Shown here one piece after another: positions 25,546 to 34,880 of a stretch of DNA of 64,000 nucleotides; the stretch's first letter is position 1; every line of letters starts with the position of its first letter. The stretch is taken from NCBI GenBank assembly GCA_910586245.1, contig CAJUFY010000005.1, positions 1-64,000 of the forward strand, read 5' to 3'. The position numbers and the translations under genes were made by a program. The notes under the pieces are model-generated. The model did not search any database. It was not told the DNA's origin and saw only the letters and a list, made by a program, of their open reading frames with translations. This DNA is from an uncultured Christensenella sp. (lineage in GTDB: Bacteria > Bacillota > Clostridia > Christensenellales > Borkfalkiaceae).

Positions 25546-27018
25546 ATGAAGACAAAAAAGGCAATCTGCCTGGCAACCGCGGTAATTTTGACCGCATCGA
25601 TGGCGGCGGTATTTGCGGGCTGCGGCGAAAAGAAGGTAACCATTACCTGGTACGACAACACGGAAGAAATTAAAACCACGAAGGTTAAGAAGGGTTCCAC
25701 TGTAGAAAAATGGACGCCCACGAAAGACGGTTTCATTTTCGTAGACTGGTATGAAGAAAGCTCGCTTTCGAAGACGTTTGATTTCGATACCAAGATCGAA
25801 GAAGATACCGATATCTTTGCGAAATGGCGCAGTTCGAAGGTCGAAGAGGATAACCGTATCTGGTACGCGATCGGTTCCGGCGCAGGCACCATGAAGGCAA
25901 GCAACTGGAAGTTCGCGACTCAGGCGGCAACGGATCCCGATACCGAGGAAGTGATTCTCGACGACGACGGATATGCCACCTACACCGTGAAACCCGGCTT
26001 CGAAGACGTCGTGTTTACCAAAGGAACGAAAGCGAACGACGAAGCGCCCAACGTTTACGAACTTACGCTTACGCTGTATGCGAACGACATCTTCCGTTTT
26101 GCGACCAACGCTTATAACGACGACTGGACGGGCGACGTCGGCAAGGCGGAAGCGGGTCTCGGCAGCCTGAACGGATTTGCTTACACGTCGGAGACCGAAG
26201 GCGAAGTAAAAGACAGCGCGGGTACGGTCGTATTCACCGGCGCGAAAGAATTCGTTGCGGATCCTACGAGCTGGAACATTAAAGTCGCGGCGTCCGGCAT
26301 TTACAAATTCACGCTTTCCACGTATCCCGGATTCGATTCCAGCAACTCGATGACCTGGGAAAAGACGGGCGAAGCTCCCGTAATCGAAGAAACGCACAGG
26401 ATGATGTTCCTCGGCTCGCACAACGGCTGGAATTTAGAGGCGCTTGACGAAAACGGCGAAGCGAAGAACGAAGAAGACTTGTTTGTGAAGCAGACCGACG
26501 GTACCTTTAAGGGATACGTGACCGTAGAAGAAGATACGCAATTAAAACTCTACAACATCGTTTCCGCCGCTTGGTACGGCGAGAACGGGGATGCGAACTT
26601 CAACATTACCCCCGGCACCTGGTGCTTCACTTATAATCCCGAAAACGACGAGATCAAATACGAAAAGTGTGAATATTACGTCGTAGGCACGATGCGCGAC
26701 GGCACCGAAAACGTCAACTTCGAAAACATCAAAAAAGATTTCGCGAAGATGACCACGGAAGACGGCGAAACGTACACCTACGAGTTGGTCGTAACCGACG
26801 TATCGGGCGTAGAAGGCTTTACTTGGCTGAAAGAGAAAAACGCGGTTTGCGCGGTAAAAGTAGCGTTCGGTACGAGCATCGGAAAAGTGACCGATAACGG
26901 TTGGTATACGCCGGAAGGAAGCGCTGACGACGGCAATTATTATTTCGAAGCGGAAGGAACTTACACGGTTTCGATTAATCTTACGACCCAAAAGGTAACG
27001 ATTACGGAAAAAGCTTAA
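25546..27018 (+). CDS. Lipoprotein, possible surface starch-binding protein
   Basis: A 490-residue protein with signal peptide and lipobox A-G-C near residue 25, preceded by AGGAAGGAG. Residues about 28-90 match the InlB/Listeria-Bacteroides beta-grasp repeat (ITWYDNTEEIKTTKVKKGSTV, then GFIFVDWYEE...DTDIFAKW). The remainder contains three or four beta-sandwich-like segments with aromatic surfaces (SHNGWNLE, SAAWYGENGDANFNITPG, YYVVGTMRDGTEN, NGWYTPEGSADDGNYYFEAEGTYTVSINL) that recall starch-binding folds, though no family is certain. Position as first gene of the maltodextrin operon suggests glucan binding at the surface. Confidence 0.72.
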   Translation: MKTKKAICLATAVILTASMAAVFAGCGEKKVTITWYDNTEEIKTTKVKKGSTVEKWTPTKDGFIFVDWYEESSLSKTFDFDTKIEEDTDIFAKWRSSKVEEDNRIWYAIGSGAGTMKASNWKFATQAATDPDTEEVILDDDGYATYTVKPGFEDVVFTKGTKANDEAPNVYELTLTLYANDIFRFATNAYNDDWTGDVGKAEAGLGSLNGFAYTSETEGEVKDSAGTVVFTGAKEFVADPTSWNIKVAASGIYKFTLSTYPGFDSSNSMTWEKTGEAPVIEETHRMMFLGSHNGWNLEALDENGEAKNEEDLFVKQTDGTFKGYVTVEEDTQLKLYNIVSAAWYGENGDANFNITPGTWCFTYNPENDEIKYEKCEYYVVGTMRDGTENVNFENIKKDFAKMTTEDGETYTYELVVTDVSGVEGFTWLKEKNAVCAVKVAFGTSIGKVTDNGWYTPEGSADDGNYYFEAEGTYTVSINLTTQKVTITEKA

Positions 27019-27049
27019 TTTCGGTTTTTGTTTCAAAATTTACGGCAAA

Positions 27050-27074
27050 GCCGACCTCTTTTACGGAGGTCGGC
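27050..27074 (+). other. Intercistronic hairpin before the binding-protein gene
   Basis: Perfect 9-bp stem GCCGACCTC/GAGGTCGGC with a 7-nt loop and no following U-run. It separates the lipoprotein and binding-protein genes and may protect mRNA or partly terminate. Confidence 0.6.
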
Positions 27075-27123
27075 AGATTGCCGAAAAAAGATGGTAATTC
27101 ACGAAAAATCAGGAGGCAAATTT

Positions 27124-28404
27124 ATGAAGAAAGCAGGGAAAGTTTTATGTCTCGCGCTCGGCGCGGCACTTACCTTAGGTACGGTAGGGCTTGCGGTCGG
27201 TTGCGGCAACAGCTCTTCGGGCGGTGAAATTAAAATCAAAGTTTGGGTGCCCGAAAAAGACACCGAATTCGCAAAACAGGTAGCAAAGGATTTCCAGGCT
27301 GCCAACAAAGATAAAACGTATAAATTTTTCTGGGGCGCGCAGGAAGAAAGCGACGCGGGCAATACGTTGCTCAAAGACGTTACCAACGCGCCGGACGTCT
27401 TCTCGTTCGCAAGCGATCAGATCAATCCGCTCATTCAGGGCAGCGCGCTTGCGCGGATCGGCGGCGACGCGGAAGCGGCAGTAAAAGCAGAAAACACCGC
27501 CGACGCGGTGGATTCCGCAACGGTTACGATTACGAAGCAGAACGGAGAAACGGAAGAAGCGCTCTATGCGTTCCCTTATACGGATAACTCGTTCTTCCTT
27601 TACTACAACAAAGAATACTTCAAAAACGAAAGCGACCTTGCGTCGATCGATAAGATTTTAGAAGTTTGCGCGAACGCCAGTGCGGAAAAAGACGTGAAAA
27701 AATTCGGTTTCCCGATCGCGACGCCCTGGTATCTTTCCTCTTTCTACTTCGGCGCGGGCTTGGGTTACACCGTGAAGTACGATTCTTCGTACGGCGAAAC
27801 GGAAGTAACCTGCGACTTCGGGAACGAAACGGGACTTGCAGTTACCGAAGCGATTTACGGATATACGCAAAATCCCAACTTCGTCAACTCCGACGACACC
27901 ATTCTTGCCGCGGGATTCCAGGACGGATCGATCATTGCGGGCGTTTCGGGCATCTGGAACAAAAATACGTTTGAAAACTACGTCGGCAAAGATAACCTCG
28001 GCGCAATCAAACTTCCCACGTACAAACTCGGTACCGAAGACAAGCAGCTCGTTGCTTTCGCGGGTTATAAGCTGATGGGCGTTTGCAAATATTCGAAGGT
28101 AACTGCCGAAGCGATGAAGTTCGCGCAGTTCTATACGAACCGGGAAAATCAGCTCAAGCATTACGACGCGCGCGGATTCGTGCCGACCAACAAGGAAGCG
28201 CAGAAGGATCCCCGCCTTGCCGACGATCAGTTCGCAAAGGCGATGAGCGATCAGCTGCAGTATTCCAAGACGCAGAAGAACGTTCCGACTTCCTACTGGA
28301 CGCCGATCGAAGGGCTCGGCAAAGCCATGTTGGTTCCCGGATTTGATCCTGCAAAGAACCTTGCAGACGCGGTGAAAGCAATCGTAAAAGAAGCGAAAAA
28401 CTGA
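27124..28404 (+). CDS. Maltodextrin ABC transporter substrate-binding lipoprotein
   Basis: A 426-residue extracytoplasmic solute-binding protein (family 1, MalE-like). Signal peptide and lipobox V-G-C near residue 27 are followed by IKIKVWVPEKDTEFAKQVAKDFQAAN, the typical first beta-alpha unit, and by ALYAFPYTDNSFFLYYNKEYF. AGGAGG is well placed before the ATG. It is encoded between a putative starch-binding lipoprotein and two permeases, which supports maltodextrin as ligand. Substrate assignment is from context. Confidence 0.9.
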   Translation: MKKAGKVLCLALGAALTLGTVGLAVGCGNSSSGGEIKIKVWVPEKDTEFAKQVAKDFQAANKDKTYKFFWGAQEESDAGNTLLKDVTNAPDVFSFASDQINPLIQGSALARIGGDAEAAVKAENTADAVDSATVTITKQNGETEEALYAFPYTDNSFFLYYNKEYFKNESDLASIDKILEVCANASAEKDVKKFGFPIATPWYLSSFYFGAGLGYTVKYDSSYGETEVTCDFGNETGLAVTEAIYGYTQNPNFVNSDDTILAAGFQDGSIIAGVSGIWNKNTFENYVGKDNLGAIKLPTYKLGTEDKQLVAFAGYKLMGVCKYSKVTAEAMKFAQFYTNRENQLKHYDARGFVPTNKEAQKDPRLADDQFAKAMSDQLQYSKTQKNVPTSYWTPIEGLGKAMLVPGFDPAKNLADAVKAIVKEAKN

Positions 28405-28430
28405 TACGGAACAATGAACAAGCAAAGGAT

Positions 28431-28454
28431 CGGGGCAAACCAAACTTTGCCCCG
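28431..28454 (+). other. Intercistronic hairpin after the binding-protein gene
   Basis: Perfect 9-bp stem CGGGGCAAA/TTTGCCCCG with a 6-nt loop, located between the binding-protein and first permease genes. Such hairpins often let the binding protein be made in excess over the permeases. Confidence 0.65.
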
Positions 28455-28474
28455 TTCGCTTTATGGAGGGAAAA

Positions 28475-29926
28475 ATGAACAAGGTTAAATCAGCCTTTTG
28501 TCGGTTCGGAAACTCCGTAAAGGAGTTTTTCGCAGGGGAAGACAGCATTTTCCGCAGAATCGGCCGCAAGGTCAAACGAGCCGTACTTGCGGTATGGCAC
28601 GGCTCGCTCGCAACGAAGCTTTCCTGCCTCGTGATGGGGTTGGGGCAGGCGATGCGCGGGCAGATCGTAAAAGGGATTTTATATTTCCTCGTCGAAGTTG
28701 CGTTCGTGTTGTTCCTCGTATTCTTCGGCGGCAATTACATCGGACAGATATTTTCGGGACATCTCGGCTTGAATGCGGACAGCGAAGAAGTCTGGAATCC
28801 CGTGACGGGCGTTTACGAATTCGTGAAAGGGGATAACAGCTTCTTGATTCTGCTCTACGGCGTGGTTTCGCTGATCATGCTCGCACTGTTCATCGGAATT
28901 TGGGTGCTCAACGTCCGCGGGAATCTCGAAAACGACGGGATTATAAAGGAGGGCGGCAAAGTCGCCACCTTCAAACAGGATTGTTCTAAATTTTTAAATA
29001 AGAAATTTTATATTCCGCTTTTGGTGCTTCCGCTTCTGGGATTGTTGATCTTTACGGTAATGCCGCTCATTTTCATGATTCTGATTGCGTTTACCAACTA
29101 CGATTATCAGCATACTCCTCCCGGAAAGCTGTTCGACTGGGTCGGGTTCGCAAACTTCGGGAATTTGCTTTCGATCGGCGGCAGCGGATTTTTCCTCGTA
29201 TTCTTGCGCGTGCTCGCCTGGACGCTGATCTGGGCGTTCTTCGCAACGTTTACGAACTACTTCTTTGGTATGATAATCGCCCTGATGATCAACAAAAAGG
29301 GCATTAAACTGAAAAAACTCTGGCGGACGATGTTCGTTATCGCCATCGCCGTGCCCCAATTCGTCACGCTCATGCTCATGAACAAGATTCTGGACGACCA
29401 GGGCATTTTAAACGTGATACTGGGCACGAACATTCACTGGCTCACCGACATGAACAATGCGGCGATCATCCCGCGCATCACGATCATCGTCGTGAACATG
29501 TGGATCGGGATTCCGTACACGTTGCTCATGTGTTCGGGGATTTTAATGAACATTCCCGCGGAATTGTACGAAGCGGCGCGGCTCGACGGGGCGAACCCCT
29601 GGCAGCTCTTCCGCAGCATTACGCTTCCGTACATGTTGCAGGTAACGGGACCTTACCTCATCACGCAGTTCGTGGGCAACATCAACAACTTCAACGTCAT
29701 CTGGCTTTTAACGAAGGGCGGCCCGATCGATCTGGGGAATTACACCAACAACGCGCAGGCGACCGACCTTCTCGTGACCTGGCTGTACCGTCTTACGACG
29801 GGCGACAACCCTCAGTACAACATCGCTTCGGTCATCGGCATCATCGTGTTCATTATCTGCGCGGCGCTCTCGCTGATTACGTATAACCGTTCGAACGCAG
29901 TGAAAAACGAGGAGGACTTTCAGTAA
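28475..29926 (+). CDS. Maltodextrin permease, MalF-like
   Basis: A 483-residue integral membrane protein. The C-terminal 300 residues are a binding-protein-dependent permease with the EAA loop EAARLDGANPWQLFRSITLP. The N-terminal 180 residues are an extension with a basic amphipathic stretch (RRIGRKVKRAVLAVWHG) and extra helices (ILYFLVEVAFVLFLVFF, LLYGVVSLIMLALFIGIWVL), comparable to the MalF-type extension. An earlier ATG at 28463 was rejected because it forms part of the GGAGG site serving 28475. The stop overlaps the next start (TAATG). Confidence 0.88.
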   Translation: MNKVKSAFCRFGNSVKEFFAGEDSIFRRIGRKVKRAVLAVWHGSLATKLSCLVMGLGQAMRGQIVKGILYFLVEVAFVLFLVFFGGNYIGQIFSGHLGLNADSEEVWNPVTGVYEFVKGDNSFLILLYGVVSLIMLALFIGIWVLNVRGNLENDGIIKEGGKVATFKQDCSKFLNKKFYIPLLVLPLLGLLIFTVMPLIFMILIAFTNYDYQHTPPGKLFDWVGFANFGNLLSIGGSGFFLVFLRVLAWTLIWAFFATFTNYFFGMIIALMINKKGIKLKKLWRTMFVIAIAVPQFVTLMLMNKILDDQGILNVILGTNIHWLTDMNNAAIIPRITIIVVNMWIGIPYTLLMCSGILMNIPAELYEAARLDGANPWQLFRSITLPYMLQVTGPYLITQFVGNINNFNVIWLLTKGGPIDLGNYTNNAQATDLLVTWLYRLTTGDNPQYNIASVIGIIVFIICAALSLITYNRSNAVKNEEDFQ

Positions 29927-30825
29927 TGGATAAGAAAATTTCCGATCGCAGCTGGAAGGAAAAACTGTTCGGGCAAAAGAGCCGCACCGCGGTTGCCAAC
30001 GGATTCATTTACGTGGTGCTCGCAGTGCTCGGCGTGCTGTGGATTCTTCCGATCGTTTACCTGCTCTATACGGCGTTCCGCGTAACGCCCGACACGGGCA
30101 TCATCAATTCGCTCTTTCCCAAAGATTTACAGCTCGGCTTCGGCAATTTCGTCGAGTTGTTCCGTCAGACGGAAAACAGAAAGTATCTGCTCTGGTTCGG
30201 GAATACGCTGCTCGTGGCGACGTGTTCGTGCGCCATCACCACGCTGTTTATTTTAATGGTGAGTTACGCGTTCTCGCGCATGCGGTTCAAAATGCGCCGC
30301 CCGCTCATGAACGTTATGCTGATTCTGGGCATGTTCCCCGGATTCATGAGCATGATCGCGGTGTACTTCATTTTAAAAGCAGTCGGGCTTCTGAACTCGC
30401 TGTTCGCGCTCATTCTCGTCTATTCGGCGGGCGCGGCGCTTTCCTACTACATCTGCAAGGGCTTTTTCGATACGCTGCCCCGCTCGCTCGAAGAGGCGGC
30501 GATCCTTGACGGCGCGAGCCAGATCGTCGTGTTCTTTAAAGTGACGCTGCCGCTTGCAAAGCCGATTATCGTTTATACGATTCTGACTTCGTTTATCGCT
30601 CCCTGGTGCGACTTCATTTTCGTGAACACGATCATCAACGACGTAAACAAGTATACGCTAGCGCTGGGGCTCTACCGCATGATCAACGCGGGACCCGCAT
30701 CCTTCGACGAAAACTTCACCGTGTTCTGCGCGGGCGCGACCATCGTCGGCGCGTTGATTTCCGCGCTGTTCATCGCAATGCAGAAGTATTACGTCGAGGA
30801 CGTGACGGGCGGCGCGGTCAAGTAA
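29926..30825 (+). CDS. Maltodextrin permease, MalG-like
   Basis: A 299-residue permease with six hydrophobic segments and the EAA loop LEEAAILDGASQIVVFFKVTLP in the C-terminal half. It pairs with the MalF-like protein, whose stop it overlaps by one base, with GAGGAGG upstream. No ATP-binding subunit is encoded next to it, so the transporter must borrow a shared ATPase (MsmX-type) from elsewhere; that is inference from absence. Confidence 0.9.
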   Translation: MDKKISDRSWKEKLFGQKSRTAVANGFIYVVLAVLGVLWILPIVYLLYTAFRVTPDTGIINSLFPKDLQLGFGNFVELFRQTENRKYLLWFGNTLLVATCSCAITTLFILMVSYAFSRMRFKMRRPLMNVMLILGMFPGFMSMIAVYFILKAVGLLNSLFALILVYSAGAALSYYICKGFFDTLPRSLEEAAILDGASQIVVFFKVTLPLAKPIIVYTILTSFIAPWCDFIFVNTIINDVNKYTLALGLYRMINAGPASFDENFTVFCAGATIVGALISALFIAMQKYYVEDVTGGAVK

Positions 30826-30837
30826 ACGGAGGGATTT

Positions 30838-32427
30838 ATGAAAGCGAAAAAATTCATTTGCGCGCTTGCCGCGTTGACGCTCGCATGCGCTATGCCGCTT
30901 TCCGCCTGCGGGAACGAAAGGATCGGGGACGACACGCTGAACGTGATCGACGACAATTACCGCAACTGGTACGAAGTGTTCGTGCGCTCGTATTGCGATT
31001 CGGATAACGACGGCATCGGCGATCTGAACGGGCTTACGATGAAGCTCGATTACATCAAAGATATGGGGTTCAACGGCATCTGGCTGATGCCCGTTTGCGA
31101 GTCGAACACCTATCACGGTTACGACGTCGTGGATTATTGCAAGATCGAAAAAGATTACGGCACCAACGACGATTTTAAAAATCTCGTCAAAGAGGCACAC
31201 GAGCGCGGAATCAACGTGATCGTGGACATGGTGCTCAATCATTCCGCTTCGAGCAACGCCTGGTTTCAGAAGGCGGTCGGCGCGCTCAAAAACGGCGGAA
31301 GCAATCCCGCGACGGCGAAGTACCGCGATTATTACAATTTCGTGGAATCCCCTACGGGCAAACCCGAAGGCTACAATCCCGTATCCGGTCTGAGCGGCTG
31401 GTACTACGAAAGCCGGTTCGATTCGGTTATGCCCGATCTGAATCTCGATAACGAGGACGTGCGCGGCGAAATCGCCGATATTCTCGAATTCTGGCTGACG
31501 GAAATGGACGTGGACGGATTCCGTTTGGACGCGTGCACGAGTTATTACACGGGCAACGTAAGCAAAAACGTGGAGTTTCTTTCCTTCGTGAACGAAACCG
31601 CCAAAGCGGTGAAAGAGGACGCCTACATCGTGGGCGAAGTCTGGGAAGGCACCGACGTGCAGATCCGCCAGTATTACGAAAGCGGAATCGACAGCTGCTT
31701 CCTGTTTACGGCAAGCGCGGGCGCAACGGGCACGAGTTCGATCAAGGCGGCTTTTTCCGATCTGCTGTTCGATCCCGGCGCGTACTATACCAACTTGCTT
31801 TTGAATTTACAAAAGACGTACGACGTCGGTTCGCAGGCGCCCTTCCTTTGCAATCACGATACTGCGCGCGCGGCGAATATGTTCGGATTCGAAGATCAGA
31901 TTAAATTCGCCGCAGGGTTGCTTTCCCTCATGAACGGAAACACTTTCGTGTATTACGGCGATGAAATCGGCATGACCTGCGCGGACGCGAGCTCCGATCC
32001 GACCAAACGCATTGCCATGCGGTGGGATTCCCGTCCTACGACCGGGCAGGTGACCAAACCGCCCCAAGGCGCGGACATGTCGGCATCCGCTTACAAATAT
32101 CCCTCGGTGCGGGAACAGCAGGAAGATAAAAATTCCATACTGAATTATTACAAGGGCGCGATGCGGCTGAGAAACCGCCACCCCGAGCTTGCGCGCGGCA
32201 CGGTTGCCGCGGCGGAAGCGCCCAACGATTACGTGAGCGCGTTTACCAAAACGTACGACGGAAAAACGATCACCGTGCTCGTGAATCTTTCGGGGACGGA
32301 AAGCTATCAAATCAACGTTTCCGCGTACGGCGAAAAAGTTGTCGACGTGTTGGACGTAAAGGGCGCGTCGAAACTGTCGCGCGGCAAACTGAACATGCAG
32401 CCCTATTCGATTGCAATTATCAGATAA
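30838..32427 (+). CDS. Alpha-amylase family (GH13) lipoprotein
   Basis: A 529-residue surface enzyme with signal peptide and lipobox S-A-C near residue 24. The GH13 motifs are present in order: VIVDMVLNHS, GFRLDACTS (nucleophile Asp), GEVWEG (acid/base Glu) and LCNHDTA. DSDNDGIGDLNGL near the start is the calcium-binding-type loop of oligosaccharide-active GH13 groups. A short C-terminal beta domain ends the protein. It starts 12 nt after the MalG-like gene, in the same operon, so oligosaccharides it releases are likely imported by the neighbouring transporter. Confidence 0.92.
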   Translation: MKAKKFICALAALTLACAMPLSACGNERIGDDTLNVIDDNYRNWYEVFVRSYCDSDNDGIGDLNGLTMKLDYIKDMGFNGIWLMPVCESNTYHGYDVVDYCKIEKDYGTNDDFKNLVKEAHERGINVIVDMVLNHSASSNAWFQKAVGALKNGGSNPATAKYRDYYNFVESPTGKPEGYNPVSGLSGWYYESRFDSVMPDLNLDNEDVRGEIADILEFWLTEMDVDGFRLDACTSYYTGNVSKNVEFLSFVNETAKAVKEDAYIVGEVWEGTDVQIRQYYESGIDSCFLFTASAGATGTSSIKAAFSDLLFDPGAYYTNLLLNLQKTYDVGSQAPFLCNHDTARAANMFGFEDQIKFAAGLLSLMNGNTFVYYGDEIGMTCADASSDPTKRIAMRWDSRPTTGQVTKPPQGADMSASAYKYPSVREQQEDKNSILNYYKGAMRLRNRHPELARGTVAAAEAPNDYVSAFTKTYDGKTITVLVNLSGTESYQINVSAYGEKVVDVLDVKGASKLSRGKLNMQPYSIAIIR

Positions 32428-32463
32428 CGATTCGCTGTGAACGGCGAAAATTTCCTCCAAACG

Positions 32464-32489
32464 TTTACGGGCGTTGTTACGCCCGTAAA
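32464..32489 (+). other. Hairpin before glycogen phosphorylase gene
   Basis: Perfect 10-bp stem TTTACGGGCG/CGCCCGTAAA with a 6-nt loop followed by only TTTAT. It may be a weak terminator or a mRNA-stabilising element between the amylase and phosphorylase genes. Confidence 0.6.
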
Positions 32490-32520
32490 TTTATGGAAAA
32501 ATAACGGAACGGAGAGTTTT

Positions 32521-34758
32521 ATGAACGGATTTTTAGAAGAACTTGAACGGTTAGAGGTCGCAGGTAAGGACGCGGTGACGCTCTACAACGAAATTTCCGC
32601 GCTTGCCATGCGCGAAGCGGAGGGGAAGATTTCCCGCCGCCCCGAACGGACCGCTTATTATTTATCGGTCGAATTTTTGATCGGGCGCAGTTTCTACAAT
32701 AATTTAATGGAACTGGGCGTGCTCGGGGAAACTGCGCGCATTCTCGCAAACAAGGGCGTGGATATCAACGTATTCGAAGAGATCGAAGACGCCGCGCTCG
32801 GCAACGGCGGACTCGGCAGGTTGGCGGCTTGCTTCCTCGATTCCGCGGCGGCGCTGGGGCTTCCGCTCTACGGCTACGGAATCCGCTACCGTTACGGTTT
32901 GTTCAAACAGGAAATCAAGGACGGCTTTCAGGTGGAACTTCCCGACGACTGGCAGAAGTACGGGGATCCCTGGAGTATCCGCCGCGACGGCGAAAAGCGG
33001 GAAATCGTATTTGCGGATTATACCGCGACCGCCGTGCCCTACGATATTCCGATCATCGGCAAGCGGGTAAACACGCTGCGGCTTTTTCAGGCGGAAGGCA
33101 GCGCGGAGGCGGAAAAAATCAGCGAATATCTGTACCCTGCCGACGACACCGAAGAGGGCAAGCTGTTGCGGCTCCGTCAGGAATATTTCTTTTCGGCTGC
33201 CGCCATGGGCGAACTCGTGGAACGCCACGTAAAACGCTACGGGAGAACGTTCGAAAACTTCCCCAAATACAACACCGTTCAGCTGAACGACACGCATCCC
33301 GTGATTGCGATTGCGGAACTCATCCGTCTGCTCACCAAGGAATACAACGTTACCTTCCCCAAGGCGGTGCAGATCGTGAAACAGACGTTCAATTATACCA
33401 ACCATACCATTCTTCCCGAAGCGCTCGAATGCTGGCGGGAAGAGCTCGTGCGCAAGATTCTGCCCGATATTGCGGATATCTTTTTGAAGATCGCGGTCAT
33501 GCAGGAAAACGAATTGAAGACGATCGGCTATTCTGCGGAAGAGATCGACGAAATGGCGATTTACCGCAATGAAGTCTTCTCCATGGCAAATCTTGCCGTG
33601 TATATCGCGACTGCCGTCAACGGCGTCGCCGCGCTGCACACGGATATTTTAAAGCGCAGTCTTTTCCGTACGGCGTACCGCAAGTTCCCTCAAAAATTCC
33701 AGAACAAAACCAACGGCATTACGAAGCGGCGCTGGCTGATGCTTGCCAACCCCGAACTTTCGGCCTTGATCGACGGGGCGATCGGTACGGGTTGGCGGGA
33801 AGCGCGCGCCGACCACGGTAAATTGTTGCCGCGCGTAAAAGAGCTGTGGGAAGCGTTTTACGAAGTGAAAGAGGAAAAGAAGAAACAGCTGTTTGCGTAT
33901 ATTGCCGAAAAAGAGGGCGTCGTTATTCCCGAGCATTTTTTGGTGTTTGCACAGGTCAAGCGTTTGCACGAATACAAACGCCAGCTCATGACGGCGTTTG
34001 CCATTCTGGAAATTTACTATTTGTTAAAAGAAAATAAACTTCCCGATTTCCGCCCTTCGGTGTTCGTGTTCGGCGCGAAGAGCGCGCCCGCGTATCTGCG
34101 CGCGAAGGGAATCATCAAGTTCATCAACGAAATCGCTGACCTCGTAAACGGCGACGAAGCCGTGAACGGTTTGCTCCGCGTGGTGTTCGTGCAGAATTAC
34201 AACGTTTCCTATGCGGAAAAAATCGTTGCGGGGAGCGACGTTTCCCTTCAGGTTTCCACGGCGGGGTTGGAAGCTTCGGGTACGGGCAACATGAAGTTTA
34301 TGATGAACGGCGCGGTCACGTGCGGTACGATGGACGGCGCAAACGTGGAAATCGTAGAGCATGCGGGCGAGGAAAACAATTATATTTTCGGCGCGCGGGT
34401 AGAGGATGTCGAAGCGCTCAAAGAATCGGGCTACGATCCCAACGCGCTGCTCGAAGAAAATCCGCTGCATCGGCGCGCGGTTTCGGCGTTGGTCGACGGT
34501 ACGTTTTCGGACGGCGGGACGGGGTATTTCAAGGAACTGTACGATTCCCTCACCGTAGGCGCGAGCTGGCATAAACCCGATCATTATTTCGTGATTTACG
34601 ACTTAAAGGACTACGTGGATACGCTATTGCGGATCAATCGCGATTCCGCCGATAAAGCTTCGTTCGCGATCAAACAGCTTACCAACACGGCGCTTTCTTC
34701 GTACTTTTCTTCCGACCGTACGATTTTGGAATACGCGCGCGACATCTGGGAAATTTAA
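32521..34758 (+). CDS. glgP: Glycogen/maltodextrin phosphorylase
   Basis: GT35 enzyme releasing glucose-1-phosphate from alpha-1,4-glucans in the cytoplasm. The PLP-binding lysine is K592 in EASGTGNMKFMMNGAVTCG. Other family blocks are YLSVEFLIGRSFYNNL, ALGNGGLGRLAACFLDS and KRLHEYKRQLM. Length 745 residues is shorter than E. coli GlgP/MalP, as usual for short bacterial forms. The ATG at 32521 has GGAGAG upstream; an earlier frame start lacks support. It ends the starch block and is followed by a strong hairpin. Confidence 0.95.
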   Translation: MNGFLEELERLEVAGKDAVTLYNEISALAMREAEGKISRRPERTAYYLSVEFLIGRSFYNNLMELGVLGETARILANKGVDINVFEEIEDAALGNGGLGRLAACFLDSAAALGLPLYGYGIRYRYGLFKQEIKDGFQVELPDDWQKYGDPWSIRRDGEKREIVFADYTATAVPYDIPIIGKRVNTLRLFQAEGSAEAEKISEYLYPADDTEEGKLLRLRQEYFFSAAAMGELVERHVKRYGRTFENFPKYNTVQLNDTHPVIAIAELIRLLTKEYNVTFPKAVQIVKQTFNYTNHTILPEALECWREELVRKILPDIADIFLKIAVMQENELKTIGYSAEEIDEMAIYRNEVFSMANLAVYIATAVNGVAALHTDILKRSLFRTAYRKFPQKFQNKTNGITKRRWLMLANPELSALIDGAIGTGWREARADHGKLLPRVKELWEAFYEVKEEKKKQLFAYIAEKEGVVIPEHFLVFAQVKRLHEYKRQLMTAFAILEIYYLLKENKLPDFRPSVFVFGAKSAPAYLRAKGIIKFINEIADLVNGDEAVNGLLRVVFVQNYNVSYAEKIVAGSDVSLQVSTAGLEASGTGNMKFMMNGAVTCGTMDGANVEIVEHAGEENNYIFGARVEDVEALKESGYDPNALLEENPLHRRAVSALVDGTFSDGGTGYFKELYDSLTVGASWHKPDHYFVIYDLKDYVDTLLRINRDSADKASFAIKQLTNTALSSYFSSDRTILEYARDIWEI

Positions 34759-34762
34759 TCGG

Positions 34763-34797
34763 AACACGCCGGCAACGCCGGCGTGTTTGCTTGTTTG
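34763..34797 (+). terminator. Terminator of the maltodextrin operon
   Basis: Perfect 11-bp GC-rich stem AACACGCCGGC/GCCGGCGTGTT with a 3-nt loop, followed by T-rich TTGCTTGTTTG. Confidence 0.78.
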
Positions 34798-34829
34798 AAA
34801 AACGGTGAAAAGATTTTTTGGAACGGCGG

Positions 34830-34858
34830 TTGACAGAACGGCGCGTTCGGGGTACAAT
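34830..34858 (+). promoter_or_regulatory. Promoter of thioredoxin-reductase-like gene
   Basis: TTGACA (34830-34835), 17 nt, TACAAT (34853-34858). A GGAGG site at 34869-34873 follows. Confidence 0.85.
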
Positions 34859-34880
34859 CATAGAAGACGGAGGTATCGTT

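Noticed and set aside
28463..28474. ATG at 28463 as start of the MalF-like permease
   Set aside because: This ATG overlaps the GGAGG site that serves the ATG at 28475; using it would leave no ribosome binding site.
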